Notes under the pieces: model-generated | The model's database searches: none | Told to the model about the DNA's origin: nothing | Seen by the model: the letters and a program-made list of their open reading frames with translations, nothing else | Shown: one piece after another, positions 54,582-64,000 of the stretch | Layout of the letters: each line of letters begins with the position of its first letter | How positions within the stretch are numbered: the first letter of the stretch is position 1 | Translations under genes and position numbers: made by a program | DNA from: Acidobacteriota bacterium | GTDB lineage: Bacteria; Acidobacteriota; Vicinamibacteria; Vicinamibacterales; UBA2999 | Direction: 5' to 3' | Length of the DNA stretch: 64,000 nt | NCBI GenBank assembly: GCA_963169195.1 | Contig: CAUJDN010000029.1 | Location: 1 to 64,000 of the forward strand

Positions 54582-57500
54582 GCCCGCCGCCCGAGAACCG
54601 CGAGGCCATCGCGAGCGACCTCGGACGCACGCTGGTCGTCGAGGCCGCCGCCGGCACCGGCAAGACCACCGAGCTGGTCGGCCGCATCGTCCGCCTCCTC
54701 GAGGGCGACGTGGCCACCGTCGGCCAGATCGTCGCGGTCACCTTCAGCGAGAAGGCCGCCGGCGAGCTGAAGCTGCGCCTGCGCGAGGAGCTGGAACGCG
54801 CGCGAGGGCGCCACGCCGCCGGCACGCCGGAGGCGGCGCGGCTGGCGCAGGCGGTGTACGACTTCGAGGAGGCGCACGTCAGCACCATCCACGGGTTCTG
54901 CGCGGACCTGCTGCGGGAGCGGCCCGTCGAGTCGCGCGTGGATCCCGCGTTCATCGTGCTCACCGAGGGGCAGGCGGCCCAGCTCTTCGCCGAGGCGTTC
55001 GACGCGTGGCTGCACGCGCAGCTGGCCGATCCCGGGGAGGGCGTGCGTCGGTCGCTGCGCCGTCCCACCCGATGGAGCCCGGACGACGACGAGGAGAACG
55101 GGCCCGTCGATCGGCTGCGGCGCGCGGCCTGGGATCTGACCGAGTGGCGCGACCACGACGCCGCCTGGACGCGGCCGTCCTGGGATCGGCGCACGAGCCT
55201 CATCGCGCTGGTGGACGAGCTGCGTGACTTCGCGCGGACGAGCGGCCGGCCGCTGAAGAAGGGCGACAACTTCTCGGCGGACACGCTCCCGGCGAGGCGC
55301 GCCAGCGCCGAGATCGAGCGCCTGCGCGAGATGGGCCACGAGGAGCTGGACGCCTGGGAGGCGGCCCTCGTCACGCTCGCGGAGGACCAGGACTTCGCAC
55401 GGCCGCGCAAGGGCTCGGGCGCCGCGTTCGCGGCGGGCGTGAGCCGGCAGGAGGCCCTCGACGCGCATGCCCGGCTGCTCGACCGCCTGGCCCGGTTCCG
55501 CGCGGACGCCAACGCGGATCTCGCGGCGTTGCTGCGCGAGGAGATGCGCGACTGCCTGGCGCAGTACGAGGCGCGGAAGCTCAAGGCCGGCGCGCTCGAC
55601 TTCCTCGACCTGCTGATCAAGGCGCGCGACCTGGTCCGCGACAATGCCGACGTGCGCGCGGCGTTCCAGCGCCGCTTCCGCGTGCTGCTGGTGGACGAGT
55701 TCCAGGACACCGATCCGCTGCAGGCCGATCTGATCCTGCTGCTGGCCGGCGCGGCCGGCGCCCGCGGCCCGCGCACGAGGCCGGGCGCGCTGTTCATCGT
55801 CGGCGATCCGAAGCAGTCCATCTACCGGTTCCGGCGCGCCGACGTGGGCGCATACGCGCGCATCGCGGACGGCCTGTCGATGGAGGGCGCGCTGCAGGTG
55901 ACGCTGCAGACGTCGTACCGCGCGGTGCCCGCCATTCAGCACTTCGTGAACGCGGCGTTCCGCCCGGAGATGACGGGCGACACCGCCACGCTGCAGGCGC
56001 ACTATGTGCCGCTCAGGGCACACCGGGCGGATCATCCGGATCAGCCGGCCATCGTGGCCCTGCCGATGTCGGCGCCGTACGGGCGGCGCGACGTGACGCA
56101 GGGGGCGCTGGCCGAGTGCCAGCCGCGCGCCATCGGCGAGTTCGTCCGCTGGCTCGTGTCGCCCGAGTGCGCCTGGACGGTGGAGGTCCCGGATCCCTCG
56201 AACGGCGACGCGCGCACCCGGCGGCGCATCGCGCCGCGCGATGTCTGCCTGCTCTTCCGCCGCTTCCTGCACTTCGGCGAGGACGTGACGCGCGACTACG
56301 TCGAGGCGCTCGAGTCCCGAGGCGTGCCGCACCTGCTCGTCGGCGGCAAGAGCTTCCACGAGCGCGAGGAAGTGGACGCCATGCGCACGGCGCTCACGGC
56401 CATCGAGTGGCCGGAGGACGAGCTGTCGGTCTACGCCACGGTCCGCGGCCCTCTGTTCGCGGTGGGCGAGGAGGAGCTGCTCGAGTACCACGCGGTCGCG
56501 GGCGGATTCCATCCTTATCGGGTGCCGCAGGATCTGCCGGAGCGGCTGCAGCCGGTGGCCCAGGCGCTCGGGACGTTGCGCGAGCTGCACGCGTCGCGGA
56601 ACTACCGTCCCGTGGCCGACACCATCGGGCGGCTCATCGCCGCCACGCGCGCGCACGCCGGCTTCATCCTGTGGCGCGGCGGCGAGCAGGTGCTGGCCAA
56701 CGTGCTCCATGTCCCGGATCTCGCGCGGCGCTACGAGGCCGAGGGCGGGCTGTCGTTCCGCGGATTCGTGGACCGGCTGCGCGACGCGGCCCGCTCCGTC
56801 GAGGCGCCCGAGGCGCCGATCCTCGAAGAGGGCAGCGAGGGCGTGCGCCTCATGACCGTCCACAAGGCGAAGGGGCTGGAGTTCCCGGTGGTGATTCTCG
56901 CCGACATCGGGTGCAAGCTGAGCCTGGACGAGGCCTCGCGACACCTGGACTCGTCGCGAAACCTCTGCGCGATTCGCATCGGCGGGTGGGCGCCGCTCGA
57001 TCTCATCGAGCACAACGCCGAGGAGGCCGCCCGCGACGCCGCCGAGGGCGTGCGGCTGGCCTACGTGGCCGCCACGCGCGCGCGCGACCTGCTGGTCGTG
57101 CCCGCCGTGGGCGATGGCCCGTACGACAAGGGCTGGCTGCGGCCGCTCAACCGCGCGCTGTATCCGCCGGTCGACGGGCGGCAGGATCCGGGTACCGCGC
57201 CGGGCGTGCCGGCGTTCAAGGGCAAGGACACCGTGCTCGTGCGCCCCGACGGCCAGCAGCCCGACGCGTCCACCGTGAGGCCGGGCGCCTATCGACTGCA
57301 GGATCCCGAGTCACGCCAGGACTACACGGTCATCTGGTGGGACCCGCTCCTGCTCGAGCACGAGGCCGACGACGGGCGTGGGCTGAGACGAGAGGACCTG
57401 ATCACGAAGGGCGCGGCGCCGGATCTCGTCGCGGCGGACCGCGCGGCGTTCGAGGCGTGGGCGATTCGTCGCGAAGCCACGCGGCAGGCGGGGGCCGTGC

Positions 57501-58072
57501 CGTCGGTCGTCGTTCAGACGGCCACCGAGTACGCCGCGCAGGCGGCGGCCGCGGGTGTCGCGGACGAAGCGGCGGACGCGGTCGCGGTGGAGGACGCCGG
57601 GGCCATGGAGGCGCGTCCCTCGGGGCGCCGCTTCGGCACGCTCGTGCACGCGATGCTGGCTGCCGTGCCGCTGGACGCCGGGATCGACGAGATCCGCGCC
57701 CTGGCGGAGCTGCACGCGAGGCTCCTCGGTGCGACGGACGAAGAGCGCGGCGTGGCCGCAATCACCGTCCACCGCGTGCTCGCGCACCCGAGGCTGGTCG
57801 CCGCGCGCGAGGCCCACGCCGCCGGCCGCCGCGTCTGGCGCGAGGTGCCGCTGTCAATCGTGCACCCTGCCCCCGCGCACCCTTCACCCGTGCTGGTGGA
57901 TGGCCAATGCGACCTCGCTTACGAGACCGTGGGCGGCTGGGTGGTGGTCGACTTCAAGACCGACGTGGTGATGGCGACCGACGAGGCCTATCGCCGGCAG
58001 GTCGCGCTTTACTGCGAGGCCCTCGCCCGCGCGACCGGTGCTCCCGCACGCGGCGTCCTGCTGCGCGTGTGA
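54578..58072 (+). CDS. addA: AddA-like UvrD/RecB helicase-nuclease subunit
   Basis: A 1164-residue SF1A helicase: Walker A AAAGTGKTTEL (K29), VAVTFSEKAAGELKLRL, HVSTIHGFCADLLRERP, Walker B LLVDEFQDTDPLQ, GDPKQSIYRFRRADV, VRLMTVHKAKGLEFPVVIL and AYVAATRARDLLVVP. A C-terminal PD-(D/E)XK nuclease shows RRFGTLVHAMLAAVP and VDGQCDLAYE...VVVDFKTD. With AddB it unwinds and trims broken DNA ends for RecA. It starts four bases inside addB. Repeat tracts of two kinds follow the stop. Confidence 0.93.
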   Translation: MSPPPENREAIASDLGRTLVVEAAAGTGKTTELVGRIVRLLEGDVATVGQIVAVTFSEKAAGELKLRLREELERARGRHAAGTPEAARLAQAVYDFEEAHVSTIHGFCADLLRERPVESRVDPAFIVLTEGQAAQLFAEAFDAWLHAQLADPGEGVRRSLRRPTRWSPDDDEENGPVDRLRRAAWDLTEWRDHDAAWTRPSWDRRTSLIALVDELRDFARTSGRPLKKGDNFSADTLPARRASAEIERLREMGHEELDAWEAALVTLAEDQDFARPRKGSGAAFAAGVSRQEALDAHARLLDRLARFRADANADLAALLREEMRDCLAQYEARKLKAGALDFLDLLIKARDLVRDNADVRAAFQRRFRVLLVDEFQDTDPLQADLILLLAGAAGARGPRTRPGALFIVGDPKQSIYRFRRADVGAYARIADGLSMEGALQVTLQTSYRAVPAIQHFVNAAFRPEMTGDTATLQAHYVPLRAHRADHPDQPAIVALPMSAPYGRRDVTQGALAECQPRAIGEFVRWLVSPECAWTVEVPDPSNGDARTRRRIAPRDVCLLFRRFLHFGEDVTRDYVEALESRGVPHLLVGGKSFHEREEVDAMRTALTAIEWPEDELSVYATVRGPLFAVGEEELLEYHAVAGGFHPYRVPQDLPERLQPVAQALGTLRELHASRNYRPVADTIGRLIAATRAHAGFILWRGGEQVLANVLHVPDLARRYEAEGGLSFRGFVDRLRDAARSVEAPEAPILEEGSEGVRLMTVHKAKGLEFPVVILADIGCKLSLDEASRHLDSSRNLCAIRIGGWAPLDLIEHNAEEAARDAAEGVRLAYVAATRARDLLVVPAVGDGPYDKGWLRPLNRALYPPVDGRQDPGTAPGVPAFKGKDTVLVRPDGQQPDASTVRPGAYRLQDPESRQDYTVIWWDPLLLEHEADDGRGLRREDLITKGAAPDLVAADRAAFEAWAIRREATRQAGAVPSVVVQTATEYAAQAAAAGVADEAADAVAVEDAGAMEARPSGRRFGTLVHAMLAAVPLDAGIDEIRALAELHARLLGATDEERGVAAITVHRVLAHPRLVAAREAHAAGRRVWREVPLSIVHPAPAHPSPVLVDGQCDLAYETVGGWVVVDFKTDVVMATDEAYRRQVALYCEALARATGAPARGVLLRV

Positions 58073-58074
58073 GG

Positions 58075-58123
58075 TGTCCACGAGGAACACGAAGCACACG
58101 ACGACACGAAGAACACTACGAAG
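58075..58123 (+). repeat. CACGAAG-type repeat patch after addA
   Basis: Variants of CACGAAGNACACGA repeat over about 50 bases directly after the addA stop. Related patches lie at 60735-60776 (same direction) and, inverted, within the signal-peptide codons of the dipeptidase gene at about 14980-15013. Confidence 0.7.
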
Positions 58124-58138
58124 TCAGGCTTCCAGGAC

Positions 58139-58221
58139 CTCAAGCCCCAAGCCCCAAGCCCCAAGCCCCAAGCCCCAAGCCCCAAGCCCCAAGCCCCCAA
58201 GACCCCAAGACCTCAAGACTA
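58139..58221 (+). repeat. AAGCCCC heptamer tract 3' of addA
   Basis: About nine heptamer units AAGCCCC followed by two AAGACCCC/AAGACCTC units, running up to 11 bases before the LOG start codon. The same unit family and sense orientation as the tract after the dipeptidase (15671-15731). Confidence 0.9.
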
Positions 58222-58231
58222 AGATCACCCC

Positions 58232-58813
58232 ATGCGCCGCCTCTGCGTGTTCTGTGGATCCTCCGCTGGTACCAACCCCGCCTACGCGGAAGCGGCCCGC
58301 CGGATGGGGCGCGAGCTCGTCGCGCGCGGGATCGGTCTGGTGTACGGCGGCGGTCACGTGGGCCTCATGGGCGTTGTGGCCGACGCGGTGCTCGAGGCCG
58401 GAGGGGAGGCGGTCGGCGTCATCCCGCACGCGCTGGCCGCGCGCGAGATCGCTCACCAGCGCCTGACGACGCTGCACGTGGTCGCCTCGATGCACGAGCG
58501 GAAGGCGATGATGGCCGACCTGGCCGACGCGTTCGTCGCCATGCCGGGCGGCTTCGGCACCTACGAGGAGCTGTTCGAGGCCATCACGTGGACGCAGCTG
58601 GGATTGCACAAGAAACCCTGCGGCCTGCTGAACGTGGCCGGGTTCTACGATGCGGTGGTCCGGTTCATCGACCACGCCGTGGCCGAGCAGTTCATCCGCC
58701 CGCAGCACCGGGCGGTGCTGCTGGTGGAGTCCGAGCCCGCCCGCCTGATCGATGCCCTGCAGGCGGTGACGCTGCCCGAGGTGCCGAAGTGGATCCGGCC
58801 GGATGAGGCTTGA
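58232..58813 (+). CDS. LOG-family phosphoribohydrolase (cytokinin riboside 5'-monophosphate type)
   Basis: A 193-residue Rossmann-like enzyme of the LOG/'lysine decarboxylase-like' family. The hallmark PGGFGTYEE is at 105-113, with VFCGSSAGTNPAY at the N-terminus and VYGGGHVGLMG at about 38-48. It splits a nucleoside 5'-monophosphate into free base and ribose 5-phosphate. In bacteria it often salvages nucleotides, so plant-hormone production should not be assumed. It is monocistronic, between two repeat patches. Confidence 0.92.
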   Translation: MRRLCVFCGSSAGTNPAYAEAARRMGRELVARGIGLVYGGGHVGLMGVVADAVLEAGGEAVGVIPHALAAREIAHQRLTTLHVVASMHERKAMMADLADAFVAMPGGFGTYEELFEAITWTQLGLHKKPCGLLNVAGFYDAVVRFIDHAVAEQFIRPQHRAVLLVESEPARLIDALQAVTLPEVPKWIRPDEA

Positions 58814-58819
58814 GGGGCC

Positions 58820-58935
58820 TCGCTTTGCTCGGTAGGCGCGGCTGCGCCGCGTGGGGTTTCCCACCCGATGGCCCACCGATCCGCGAAGCGGCGAGGCCCA
58901 CGGCGCACAGCGCCGCGCCGGCACCCGCCCGCACG
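58820..58935. repeat. Cluster of short palindromes after the LOG gene
   Basis: Small perfect hairpins such as CGCGGC-TGC-GCCGCG, GTGGG-GTTTC-CCCAC and CGGCGC-ACA-GCGCCG, similar in style to 45500-45640. Probably REP-like; no gene seen. Confidence 0.5.
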
Positions 58936-58955
58936 ATCTAACATCTAAAGGGCCA

Positions 58956-60725
58956 ATGACCCCCACGTTCCGCGCCGTGGCTCGTGCGTTCCTGACGGCA
59001 GTGTTGCTGCTGATCACCGCAGGCGCAGCTACGGCCCAGCTTCGACGCATCCCCGCGGAAATCACGCCCCTCATCGAGAGCGACGGCGTGCGCGCGGGTT
59101 CCACCGTGCGTGCCGCCATCGAGGTGGCGCTGCCCGAGAGCTTCCACGTCCAGTCGAACAAGCCGCGGGACCCCTCGCTCATCCCGACCGAGCTGACCAT
59201 CGACGCACCGGCGGGCGTCCAGGTCGAAGAGCTGGTGTTTCCGGTCGCGACCGACTTCAAGCAGGAAGGCCTGGATGAGCCGCTCCTGGTCTTCGATCAG
59301 GAGTTCACCATCGGTGTGCGGTTCAGTCTCTCCGCGAGCCTGCCGCCGGGGCGCGTTGTCGTGCCCGCGCGACTGCGCTACCAGGCGTGCGACGACACGA
59401 TGTGCTACGCGCCCAGCACCGCGGCGTTCGAGTGGACGCTCGACGCCGTGGCGGCGGGCGCCGCGGTCAAGCCACAGCACGCGGACGTGCTCGACACGAT
59501 CGCGTTCGGCACCGGCGAGAAGCCTGCTCAGGCCGCACCTGCAGCCGCCACGCCCGCCGCGCCTGCGGCCGGCGGCCCGGACGACGGGATCGCGCGGCTC
59601 GACAGGTTCACGGTGGTGTCGAGCACGGGCGGCTACCTCGGCACCGACGATTTCCTCACCTTCATCCGCAACGCCGAATCCGGGGTCACCGAGAAGGGGC
59701 TCCTCGAGGGGCGAGGGCCGCTGGCCATCCTGCTCATCGTGCTCGTCGGGGGGCTGGCGCTCAACCTGACGCCGTGCGTGCTGCCGATGATCCCCATCAA
59801 CCTGGCCATCATCGGCGCCGGCGCGCAGGCGTCGTCGCGCAGGCGCGGGTTCCTGCTCGGGCTCACCTACGGCGGCGCCATGGCCGTCGTCTACGGCGCG
59901 CTGGGGCTCATCGTCGTGCTCACGGCGAGCACGTTCGGCACCATCAACGCCTCGCCGTGGTTCAACCTCGGCATCGCGGTGTTGTTCGTGGCGCTCTCGC
60001 TCGCCATGTTCGACGTCTTCGAGATCGACTTCTCGCGCTTCTCGAGCAACATCGGCAGCGGCGCCGGCCGCGGCACGTTCCTGCTGGCCTTCACCATGGG
60101 CGCCGTGGCGGCGCTGCTGGCGGGCGCCTGCGTGGCGCCGGTGGTCATCCAGGTGGTGCTCTTCTCCAGCAACCTCTACGCGACGGGCACCACCATCGCG
60201 CTCGCGCTGCCGTTCTTCCTCGGCATCGGCATGGCCATCCCGTGGCCCATCGCCGGCGCGGGCCTGGCCTCGCTGCCGAAGCCCGGCCCGTGGATGGTGC
60301 GCGTGAAGCAGGCGTTCGGCGTGCTCATCCTCGGCACCGCGGTCTACTACGGTTATCTCGCGTACGGCCTCTTCGCCAACCGCTGGGTGGACGAGGGCGC
60401 TGTCGCGTCGAGCGTGGAGGAGATGCTGAAGGAAGGCTGGCACGCCTCGCTCGCCTCGGGCCTGGCGCAGGCGGAGCGCGAGGGCAAGCCGGTGCTCGTC
60501 GACATGTGGGCCACCTGGTGCAAGAACTGCCTGACGATGGACAAGACGACGCTCGTCGATCCGTCGGTGAAGCAGGCGCTGGACGGCTACGTGAAGATCA
60601 AGTTCCAGGCCGAGCAGCCGGACGAGCCGCCCGCGGTGGACGTGATGAAGCGCTTCAAGGCCGTGGGCCTGCCGGCGTACGTGATTCTCGAGCCTCGCGC
60701 CGCAGCCTCTGCGGCCGGCAACTGA
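58956..60725 (+). CDS. dsbD: DsbD-type thiol:disulfide interchange protein
   Basis: A 589-residue protein with a signal peptide (1-26), an N-terminal DsbD-alpha-like domain (about 35-165) with a Cys pair in [12 protein letters not shown], an eight-helix membrane domain with its two reactive cysteines (C274 in LTPCVLPM, C392 in GACVAP), and a C-terminal thioredoxin domain with C522-KN-C525 in WATWCKNC. It carries electrons from cytoplasmic thioredoxin to periplasmic partners. An Ala/Pro-rich linker (about 190-210) joins the first two domains. No cytochrome-c genes lie beside it. Confidence 0.92.
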   Translation: MTPTFRAVARAFLTAVLLLITAGAATAQLRRIPAEITPLIESDGVRAGSTVRAAIEVALPESFHVQSNKPRDPSLIPTELTIDAPAGVQVEELVFPVATDFKQEGLDEPLLVFDQEFTIGVRFSLSASLPPGRVVVPARLRYQACDDTMCYAPSTAAFEWTLDAVAAGAAVKPQHADVLDTIAFGTGEKPAQAAPAAATPAAPAAGGPDDGIARLDRFTVVSSTGGYLGTDDFLTFIRNAESGVTEKGLLEGRGPLAILLIVLVGGLALNLTPCVLPMIPINLAIIGAGAQASSRRRGFLLGLTYGGAMAVVYGALGLIVVLTASTFGTINASPWFNLGIAVLFVALSLAMFDVFEIDFSRFSSNIGSGAGRGTFLLAFTMGAVAALLAGACVAPVVIQVVLFSSNLYATGTTIALALPFFLGIGMAIPWPIAGAGLASLPKPGPWMVRVKQAFGVLILGTAVYYGYLAYGLFANRWVDEGAVASSVEEMLKEGWHASLASGLAQAEREGKPVLVDMWATWCKNCLTMDKTTLVDPSVKQALDGYVKIKFQAEQPDEPPAVDVMKRFKAVGLPAYVILEPRAAASAAGN

Positions 60726-60817
60726 AGCCGGGACGAGGAGACCACGAAGCCACGACGTTCACGAAGGACGCACGAGAAAGTCGGGGCGTGGACTCGTGTT
60801 TCCCCGGACCCCTTCAC

Positions 60818-60930
60818 GCGGCGTTGCTTCACCTCCGCCAGTTCGTCGAAGCCCTTGGCTTCTGGAACGACGCGAGAACCGCCGGGTCGTGCCGTCGCCG
60901 TGCACCGCGGCCACCGGCCGCTCCCCAATG
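60818..60930 (-). pseudogene. Decayed remnants of a Res C-terminus
   Basis: On the minus strand one frame reads [12 protein letters not shown] and another, to its right, [11 protein letters not shown]; they match [12 protein letters not shown] and ERWVAAVNADG near the end of the restriction gene at 62721-64000. Their order is shuffled relative to that gene, as if two degraded copies lie in tandem. The rest of the 317-base gap (60726-61042) holds a CACGAAG-type patch at 60735-60776 and nothing else I can name. Confidence 0.45.
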
Positions 60931-61042
60931 CGTTCGTGTGCGCTCCGCACGGCTGGTGTGTGGAACGCCGCGCGGGCATGTGCCGCCGTTCCGGGGGCCG
61001 CGTGGCACAATGCCCGGGCGGTCCCCGCACGAGGAGGAATCC

Positions 61043-62683
61043 ATGGCACGGACGCTTCGAGTCGGTCTTGTCGCGGCAGCGCTGGTAATGGCGCCGGGGC
61101 TGGGCCTGGCGCAGCCGCTGGGGACGTTCAGCTGGCAGCTGCAGCCGTACTGCAACCGGGTGACGGTGAGCGTGCGGCAGGACGGTGGGGTGTACACGCT
61201 GGACGGGTACGACGACTTGTGCGGCGCACTGCAGCGGGCGCCGCTGGTGGGGCTGGCAACGCTCAATCCGGACGGGTCGATCGGGTTCGGGCTGCACCTG
61301 GTGCTGCTGGACGGGACGCCGGTCCACGTGCAGGCGACGGTGGCCGTGAGCACGCTGGTCGGTCCGTGGAGCGACAGCGCGGGCCACGGCGGCACGCTGG
61401 TGTTCGGTGGGAGCACGCCGGGCCTGCCGGCGCGGCCGGCACCGGCGCCGCCGGGCGGCGGGGACATCACGGGGGTGACGGCGGGGACGGGGCTGACGGG
61501 CGGGGGCGCCAGTGGGGAGGTGACGCTGGCGGTGAACCCGGCGGTGGTGCAGAGCCGGGTGACGACGACGTGCGCGGCGGGGCAGGCGATCCGGAGCATC
61601 GCGGAGAGCGGGACGGCGGTGTGCGAGCCGATTCCGCCCCCTGCCGGCGGTGACATCACGGGGGTGACCGCGGGGACGGGTCTGACGGGCGGGGGCGCGA
61701 GCGGCGAGGTGACGCTGAGCGTGGCGCTGGCGGGCTCGGGCAACGCGGCCACGGTGGCGCGCAGCGACCACTCGCACGGGCTCGCCAATAACAACACGCG
61801 GGTTGGCGACCTGGCGCTGCCAGCGGTGACGTCCGGCCAGGCCAACACCGCCATGGGGTACGGCGCGCTGTACACGAACGCCGCGGGCTGGTTCAACACG
61901 GCCGTCGGGCAGGGCGCGCTCTCCGACACGACCGCGTCCAACAACACCGCGGTCGGCGCCAACGCGCTGGCGTTCGACACGACCGGCGCCAGCAACACCG
62001 CGGTTGGTACCGCCGCGCTCGAGGCGACCGAGGACGGCTCCAACAACACGGCTGTCGGCCGATGGGCGCTCCGCAACAACGTCTCCGGCACGGCCAATAT
62101 CGCCATCGGGCTCGACGCCGGCGCCGGGCTGTCCTCGGGTATCAACAACATCTACATCCAGGCGGAGGCCGGTGGCGCTGCCGAGTCGAGCACGCTGCGG
62201 GTGGGCAGGGAGGTCACGCGTGCGTTCGTGGCGGGCATTCGCGGCGTGACAACGGGCATGAACAACGCGGTGACGGTGGTCGTCGATTCGAATGGGCAGC
62301 TCGGCACGGTGTCGTCGAGCCGGCGCGCGAAGGACGACATCGCGGATCTGGGCGAGGCGAGCCGCGGGATCCTGAATCTGCGGCCGGTGCGCTTCACCTA
62401 CAGGCAGCCGTTCGCGGATGGCTCGACGCCGGTGCAGTACGGGCTGATCGCCGAGGAGGTGGCCGAGGTGTTGCCGGAGCTGGTGGCCCTCGGGGCGGAC
62501 GGGCAGCCGGAGACGGTGAAGTACCACGTGCTGCCGACGCTGCTGCTGGCTGAAGTGCAGCGGCTCGAGCGCGAGCGGGCGGCGGCGGCGGCGGAGCGCG
62601 TGGCGCTCGCGCGGCAGCTGGCCGAGCAGGCCCGCGAGCTGGCCGAGCTGCGCGCGCGACTCGAGGCGCGCAGCGGGCGATAG
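61043..62683 (+). CDS. Secreted fibre-like protein with S74 intramolecular chaperone domain
   Basis: A 546-residue protein. The ATG follows GAGGAGGAA; residues 1-23 are a signal peptide. A ~115-residue beta domain is followed by two copies of a module [20 protein letters not shown] (about 135-160 and 205-230), a repeat region with NTAVG-type turns (about 265-360) typical of trimeric beta-solenoid heads, and a C-terminal S74/endosialidase chaperone ([20 protein letters not shown] through [15 protein letters not shown], ending in a coiled coil). Such domains help trimers fold and then cut themselves off in phage fibres and some bacterial surface proteins. No phage genes surround it, so a bacterial surface fibre is likely. 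Confidence 0.8.
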   Translation: MARTLRVGLVAAALVMAPGLGLAQPLGTFSWQLQPYCNRVTVSVRQDGGVYTLDGYDDLCGALQRAPLVGLATLNPDGSIGFGLHLVLLDGTPVHVQATVAVSTLVGPWSDSAGHGGTLVFGGSTPGLPARPAPAPPGGGDITGVTAGTGLTGGGASGEVTLAVNPAVVQSRVTTTCAAGQAIRSIAESGTAVCEPIPPPAGGDITGVTAGTGLTGGGASGEVTLSVALAGSGNAATVARSDHSHGLANNNTRVGDLALPAVTSGQANTAMGYGALYTNAAGWFNTAVGQGALSDTTASNNTAVGANALAFDTTGASNTAVGTAALEATEDGSNNTAVGRWALRNNVSGTANIAIGLDAGAGLSSGINNIYIQAEAGGAAESSTLRVGREVTRAFVAGIRGVTTGMNNAVTVVVDSNGQLGTVSSSRRAKDDIADLGEASRGILNLRPVRFTYRQPFADGSTPVQYGLIAEEVAEVLPELVALGADGQPETVKYHVLPTLLLAEVQRLERERAAAAAERVALARQLAEQARELAELRARLEARSGR

Positions 62684-62720
62684 CGCGTCAGTGAAGGGCG
62701 ATCGTGGCCGTGCGGACCCC

Positions 62721-64000
62721 TCACGCCGTATCGAGGATGTCCCGCACGGCTGCCGGCTTGCGCGCTATCGCGTAGCGCCACTCGCCATGCCGGCCGTCGG
62801 CGTTCACGGCGGCCACCCAGCGCTCGGCGGCCGCGGCCTTCACTTCGGCCAGCTCGTCGAAGCCTTTCGTCTCGACAATGAGGTGCACGGCCGGTTCACC
62901 GGCGAGGCGCACGATGAAGTCGGGCACGTAGTCGTGCGGCTGCCCGTTGTGCAGGTACGGAATCGCGAACCCGAGCCCGGCGTTCTTCACGAACGCCTCG
63001 ACCCTCGGATGGGTGTCGAGGATGTAGGCCGCCGACTGCTCCCACACCCTCGTATCCGCGACGACGTAGTTCAGGTGGCTCTTCACCGCCTCGCGCACGT
63101 CCTTGCTGGTCCAGTAGTCCACGTCGGCCGTGGCCCCCGGGCCGCGCGACGCCTCGTACCGCGGGATCTCGGGCGACTCTCCGGCCGTTGTATCGGGCCT
63201 GATGGCGGCGGTCAGCCGCTCGATCGCCCAGCCGTAGTACGGCGAGAGGAACGCGTCCACCTTCTCGGCCGGCTTGACCGGGACGACGCGCGTGTCGAAG
63301 TACTGCTGGACGATTCGCGCAATCTGCGGGAACAGCGCGTGCGCGGGCGCCTCGCAGCGGCCGCTGGTCACGTAGCTCTTCGTCAGCGCCGCGGCCATTT
63401 CGAAGACCAGCGCCTGCAGCCGCCTGCCTTCCCGGTACGGGCTCAGGTCCACGCGCTCGAGTCGGCCCGGCCCGGTCAACGACGCGCGCCCGGCGTTGTC
63501 CGGCAGCGACGCCTTCATCTCCACCTCGGGCGGGATCTTCAGCGGATCCAGGAACAGCGGCGGCACGGCATCCCAGTCCACCGTCACGCGGTTGCGGATG
63601 GCCTGCCGGTAGCCCTCGACGCGGGGGAAGCGAATCTCCATGTGCTTCCGGCCGGGCAGCGCGTACACGTGGTGCCGCTCCTTCGGCTTCGGCGGCGTCG
63701 CCGTGGGATTGGCCTTGAAGGGCACCACCTGGAACGGCACGCCGAAGATCTTCGCGACCTCCTCGGTCATCAATCCGTCGTCACCCACCTCATACGTGCG
63801 GCGGCGGAGGCCGCGGCCCACCACCTGCTCGCACAGCAGCTGTGACATGAACGGCCGCAGCCCGACGATGTGCGTGACGGTGCTGCAGTCCCAGCCCTCG
63901 GTGAGCATCCCCACCGAGACGATGCAGCGCACGTCACGGCCGGGCGGGTGCAGGGGCGCGGCGCGCTTCTCCGCGACCGCCTCGAAGCCCTCGGGGTACA
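62721..64000 (-). CDS. Type III-like restriction endonuclease subunit (3' part; 5' end beyond window)
   Basis: The C-terminal ~425 residues of a second restriction helicase-nuclease; the frame is still open at the right edge. Helicase motifs V and VI are present (VGMLTEGWDCSTVTHIVGL, LLCEQVVGRGLRRRTYE), then a long middle region and a PD-(D/E)XK-type nuclease ([25 protein letters not shown]). It resembles the BPTD_3080-type Res family and differs clearly from the Res at 11979-14927. Its methyltransferase partner must lie outside the window. Decayed copies of its 3' end may lie at 60818-60930. Confidence 0.85.
   Translation of the reverse strand, partial: YPEGFEAVAEKRAAPLHPPGRDVRCIVSVGMLTEGWDCSTVTHIVGLRPFMSQLLCEQVVGRGLRRRTYEVGDDGLMTEEVAKIFGVPFQVVPFKANPTATPPKPKERHHVYALPGRKHMEIRFPRVEGYRQAIRNRVTVDWDAVPPLFLDPLKIPPEVEMKASLPDNAGRASLTGPGRLERVDLSPYREGRRLQALVFEMAAALTKSYVTSGRCEAPAHALFPQIARIVQQYFDTRVVPVKPAEKVDAFLSPYYGWAIERLTAAIRPDTTAGESPEIPRYEASRGPGATADVDYWTSKDVREAVKSHLNYVVADTRVWEQSAAYILDTHPRVEAFVKNAGLGFAIPYLHNGQPHDYVPDFIVRLAGEPAVHLIVETKGFDELAEVKAAAAERWVAAVNADGRHGEWRYAIARKPAAVRDILDTA

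Noticed and set aside
58232-58813. Lysine decarboxylase
   Set aside because: The PGGxGTxxE family was once mislabelled so; it is the LOG phosphoribohydrolase family.
61043-62683. Prophage tail-fibre region
   Set aside because: No other phage structural, lysis or integrase genes in the surrounding 10 kb, and the protein has a secretion signal.

Overview
The window is very GC-rich, with genes packed tightly on both strands, frequent ATGA/GTGA stop-start overlaps and Shine-Dalgarno-type starts. The gene set points to an acidobacterium-like soil bacterium (class Vicinamibacteria would fit): secreted M14 and S9 peptidases, secreted amidohydrolases, a winged-helix/TPR regulator, a Ser/Thr kinase fusion, AddAB and a Pel polysaccharide operon. 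This placement is an inference from gene content; no rRNA or tRNA was seen.

Layout. 1-1221 joins two broken genes: a Calx-beta/Ig-like repeat protein on the minus strand and a sulfotransferase 3' part on the plus strand. Both lose their 5' ends at about 790. 1426-9324 holds a secreted M14-like peptidase, an ECF sigma unit, a winged-helix/TPR regulator and a secreted thrombospondin-type-3 repeat protein. 9330-14927 is a compact minus-strand defence operon: a type III Res helicase-nuclease with a C-terminal MntA-like nucleotidyltransferase, an overlapping HepT (HEPN) gene, an overlapping Mod methyltransferase, and a decayed HepT piece downstream. 14966-22296 holds a VanX-like dipeptidase, two amidohydrolase genes, an S9 peptidase and a small secreted protein. 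22370-25015 holds a kinase/hydrolase fusion and an ArsM-like methyltransferase gene with an in-frame TGA followed by a SECIS-like hairpin, a probable selenoprotein. TonB and metK converge at 25953-26301; metK has a promoter and an attenuator-like leader.

27754-40613 is a seven-gene Pel operon: a GH114 gene, a deacetylase gene, pelB, pelD, pelE, pelF and pelG. PelA is split in two and there is no pelC. PelD keeps an RxxD c-di-GMP site, and a membrane diguanylate cyclase with its own I-site lies 5 kb downstream. 40743-46972 holds a small phosphatase-like protein, a glycine-zipper protein, a two-component pair with three 11-bp direct repeats upstream, and the cyclase. 47091-58072 holds a large M14 peptidase, a DUF3592 protein and addB-addA. 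58232-64000 holds LOG, DsbD, an S74-chaperone fibre-like protein and the 3' part of a second type III-like restriction gene.

Short tandem repeat tracts lie directly 3' of at least six genes, and each reads in the same direction as the gene it follows. The most notable items are the Res-MNT/HepT/Mod operon, the candidate Sec methyltransferase, the metK leader and these 3' tracts.
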